The position numbers were made by a program, and so were the translations under genes. A DNA stretch of 7,948 nucleotides from Hydrogenimonas sp. (GTDB lineage Bacteria; Campylobacterota; Campylobacteria; Campylobacterales; Hydrogenimonadaceae). The stretch is taken from NCBI RefSeq assembly GCF_029933015.1, contig NZ_JAOZOZ010000071.1:1-7948 (forward strand), given 5' to 3'. Below are positions 7,608-7,948 of this stretch, in pieces (position 1 is the stretch's first letter; each line of letters begins with the position of its first letter). The notes beneath the pieces were generated by a model. The model was not told the origin of the DNA. It searched no databases and saw only the letters and a program-made list of their open reading frames with translations.

Positions 7608-7683
7608 GGCGGCATAGCCAAGTGCCAAGGCAGCGGCCCCGCAAGGCCGTGATCCCCGTGTTCAACTCCGGGTGCCGCCTCCA
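7608..7683 (+). tRNA. tRNA-Cys-like variant, copy 1 (aberrant; possible pseudo-tRNA or specialised tRNA)
   Basis: 76 nt against 74 in the adjacent tRNA-Cys. Acceptor GGCGGCA/TGCCGCC is fully paired, with T73 and encoded CCA. The D stem GCC/GGC is normal but the D loop reads AAGTGCCAA where tRNA-Cys has AAGTGGTAA, so G19 is lost. The anticodon stem GCGGC/GCCGT (7633-7637, 7646-7650) encloses an 8-nt loop CCCGCAAG; GCA sits at 7641-7643 but the universal U33 is a C. A 6-bp stem with a 6-nt loop CCGCAA is the alternative fold; no 7-nt loop is possible. The T stem has an extra T (CCCGTG where tRNA-Cys has CCCGG) and the T loop is TTCAACT. Most CysRS identity elements known from E. coli (U73, GCA) persist. 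Whether it is charged or translates is unknown; degeneration is the main alternative. Confidence 0.75.
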
Positions 7684-7692
7684 ATCGGAAAT

Positions 7693-7766
7693 GGCGACAT
7701 AGCCAAGTGGTAAGGCACGGGCCTGCAAAGCCCTGATCCCCGGTTCGAATCCGGGTGTCGCCTCCA
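7693..7766 (+). tRNA. tRNA-Cys (GCA)
   Basis: Regular cloverleaf: acceptor GGCGACA/TGTCGCC, D loop with GG, anticodon stem CGGGC/GCCCT (outermost pair C-T mismatched), loop CTGCAAA with GCA at 7725-7727, T arm CCCGG/CCGGG with loop TTCGAAT, T73 and encoded CCA. It lies 9 nt after variant copy 1 and 23 nt before copy 2, and presumably serves all Cys codons. Confidence 0.97.
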
Positions 7767-7789
7767 GAAAAATCAAGCTTTTTACAGAT

Positions 7790-7865
7790 GGCGGCATAGC
7801 CAAGTGCCAAGGCAGCGGCCCCGCAAGGCCGTGATCCCCGTGTTCAACTCCGGGTGCCGCCTCCA
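7790..7865 (+). tRNA. tRNA-Cys-like variant, copy 2 (identical to copy 1)
   Basis: Base-for-base the same as the gene at 7608-7683, with the same 8-nt anticodon loop, C in place of U33, lost G19 and T-stem insertion. That two separated copies carry the same oddities makes a sequencing error very unlikely. It lies 29 nt before tRNA-Ser. Function as for copy 1 is open: degenerate tRNA, or tRNA with a role outside normal decoding. Confidence 0.75.
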
Positions 7866-7894
7866 GTTTCGCTTCAGTGACAGATTGAAAAAAT

Positions 7895-7948
7895 CGGGGG
7901 ATGGCTGAGTGGTCGAAAGCGGCGGTCTTGAAAACCGTTGAGGGTCAC
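7895..7948 (+). tRNA. tRNA-Ser (UGA), 3' end outside the window
   Basis: The D arm GCTGAGTGGTCGAAAGC, anticodon stem GCGGT/ACCGT and loop CTTGAAA give anticodon TGA. The bases after the anticodon stem (TGAGGGTCAC) begin a long class II variable arm. The window ends there, so the T arm and the pairing partner of the acceptor strand are not seen. The first base is placed at 7895 by counting seven acceptor bases before T8; it could shift by one. Confidence 0.9.

Larger units (their letters stand above)
7606..7865 (+). repeat. Pair of identical 78-nt direct repeats (7606-7683 and 7788-7865)
   Basis: The two variant tRNA-Cys-like genes plus two upstream bases (AT) are identical, base for base. 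Identity stops sharply at both ends: the sequences before AT and after CCA are unrelated between copies. The normal tRNA-Cys lies between them. Identity limited to the gene points to selection, gene conversion or a precise duplication, not a fresh tandem duplication of a larger block. Confidence 0.9.

Noticed and set aside
7608..7683. Variant tRNA as a tRNA-Sec or other class II tRNA
   Set aside because: It is only 76 nt, has a 4-nt variable loop (GATC) and a 7-bp acceptor, unlike the long variable arm and extended acceptor of tRNA-Sec.
7502..7810. Minus-strand open frames across the tRNA array (7502-7810 and 7597-7803)
   Set aside because: They are translations of tRNA antisense strands; phrases such as GFEPGIRALQARALPLGYVA are a familiar artefact from tRNA genes.

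Overview
The window looks like chromosomal DNA from a member of the Campylobacterota (Epsilonproteobacteria). The first four genes read like the Campylobacter N-linked protein glycosylation (pgl) genes almost motif for motif, and the ilvD gene has the short, roughly 559-residue Campylobacter-type form. By eye the GC content is about the mid-50s percent. That is far above Campylobacter jejuni and fits better with a free-living vent or sediment lineage such as Hydrogenimonas or Nitratifractor. The genus is an inference.

Left part (1-5548, + strand): pglB (5' end cut off by the window edge), a pglC-like phosphoglycosyl transferase, pglE and pglF. They are packed as one operon: a 4-nt ATGA overlap, then a 0-nt gap (TAGATG), then a 10-nt overlap. 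PglF and PglE together convert UDP-GlcNAc to the UDP-4-amino sugar that precedes bacillosamine. The PglC-like enzyme would load the first sugar-phosphate on undecaprenyl phosphate. PglB transfers the finished glycan to asparagine in periplasmic proteins. The acetyltransferase pglD and glycosyltransferase pglA, which lie among these genes in C. jejuni, are not here.

Middle (5567-7246, - strand): ilvD, dihydroxyacid dehydratase of branched-chain amino acid synthesis. It converges on pglF with only 18 nt between stop codons. Its start faces a tRNA operon across a 135-nt region that carries a near-consensus sigma70 promoter for the tRNAs and a weaker candidate for ilvD.

Right part (7382-7948, + strand): a tRNA array reading Gly(GCC), Leu(UAA), Cys-like variant copy 1, Cys(GCA), Cys-like variant copy 2, then Ser(UGA), which is cut by the window end. 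The two Cys-like genes are the most unusual content. They are identical to each other over 76 nt and flank the ordinary tRNA-Cys. They keep the encoded CCA, the U73 discriminator, the GCA trinucleotide and fully paired acceptor stems with compensatory changes. Yet they have an 8-nt anticodon loop without U33, have lost G19, and carry an extra base in the T stem. They may be degenerate copies, or specialised tRNAs for a non-standard role.
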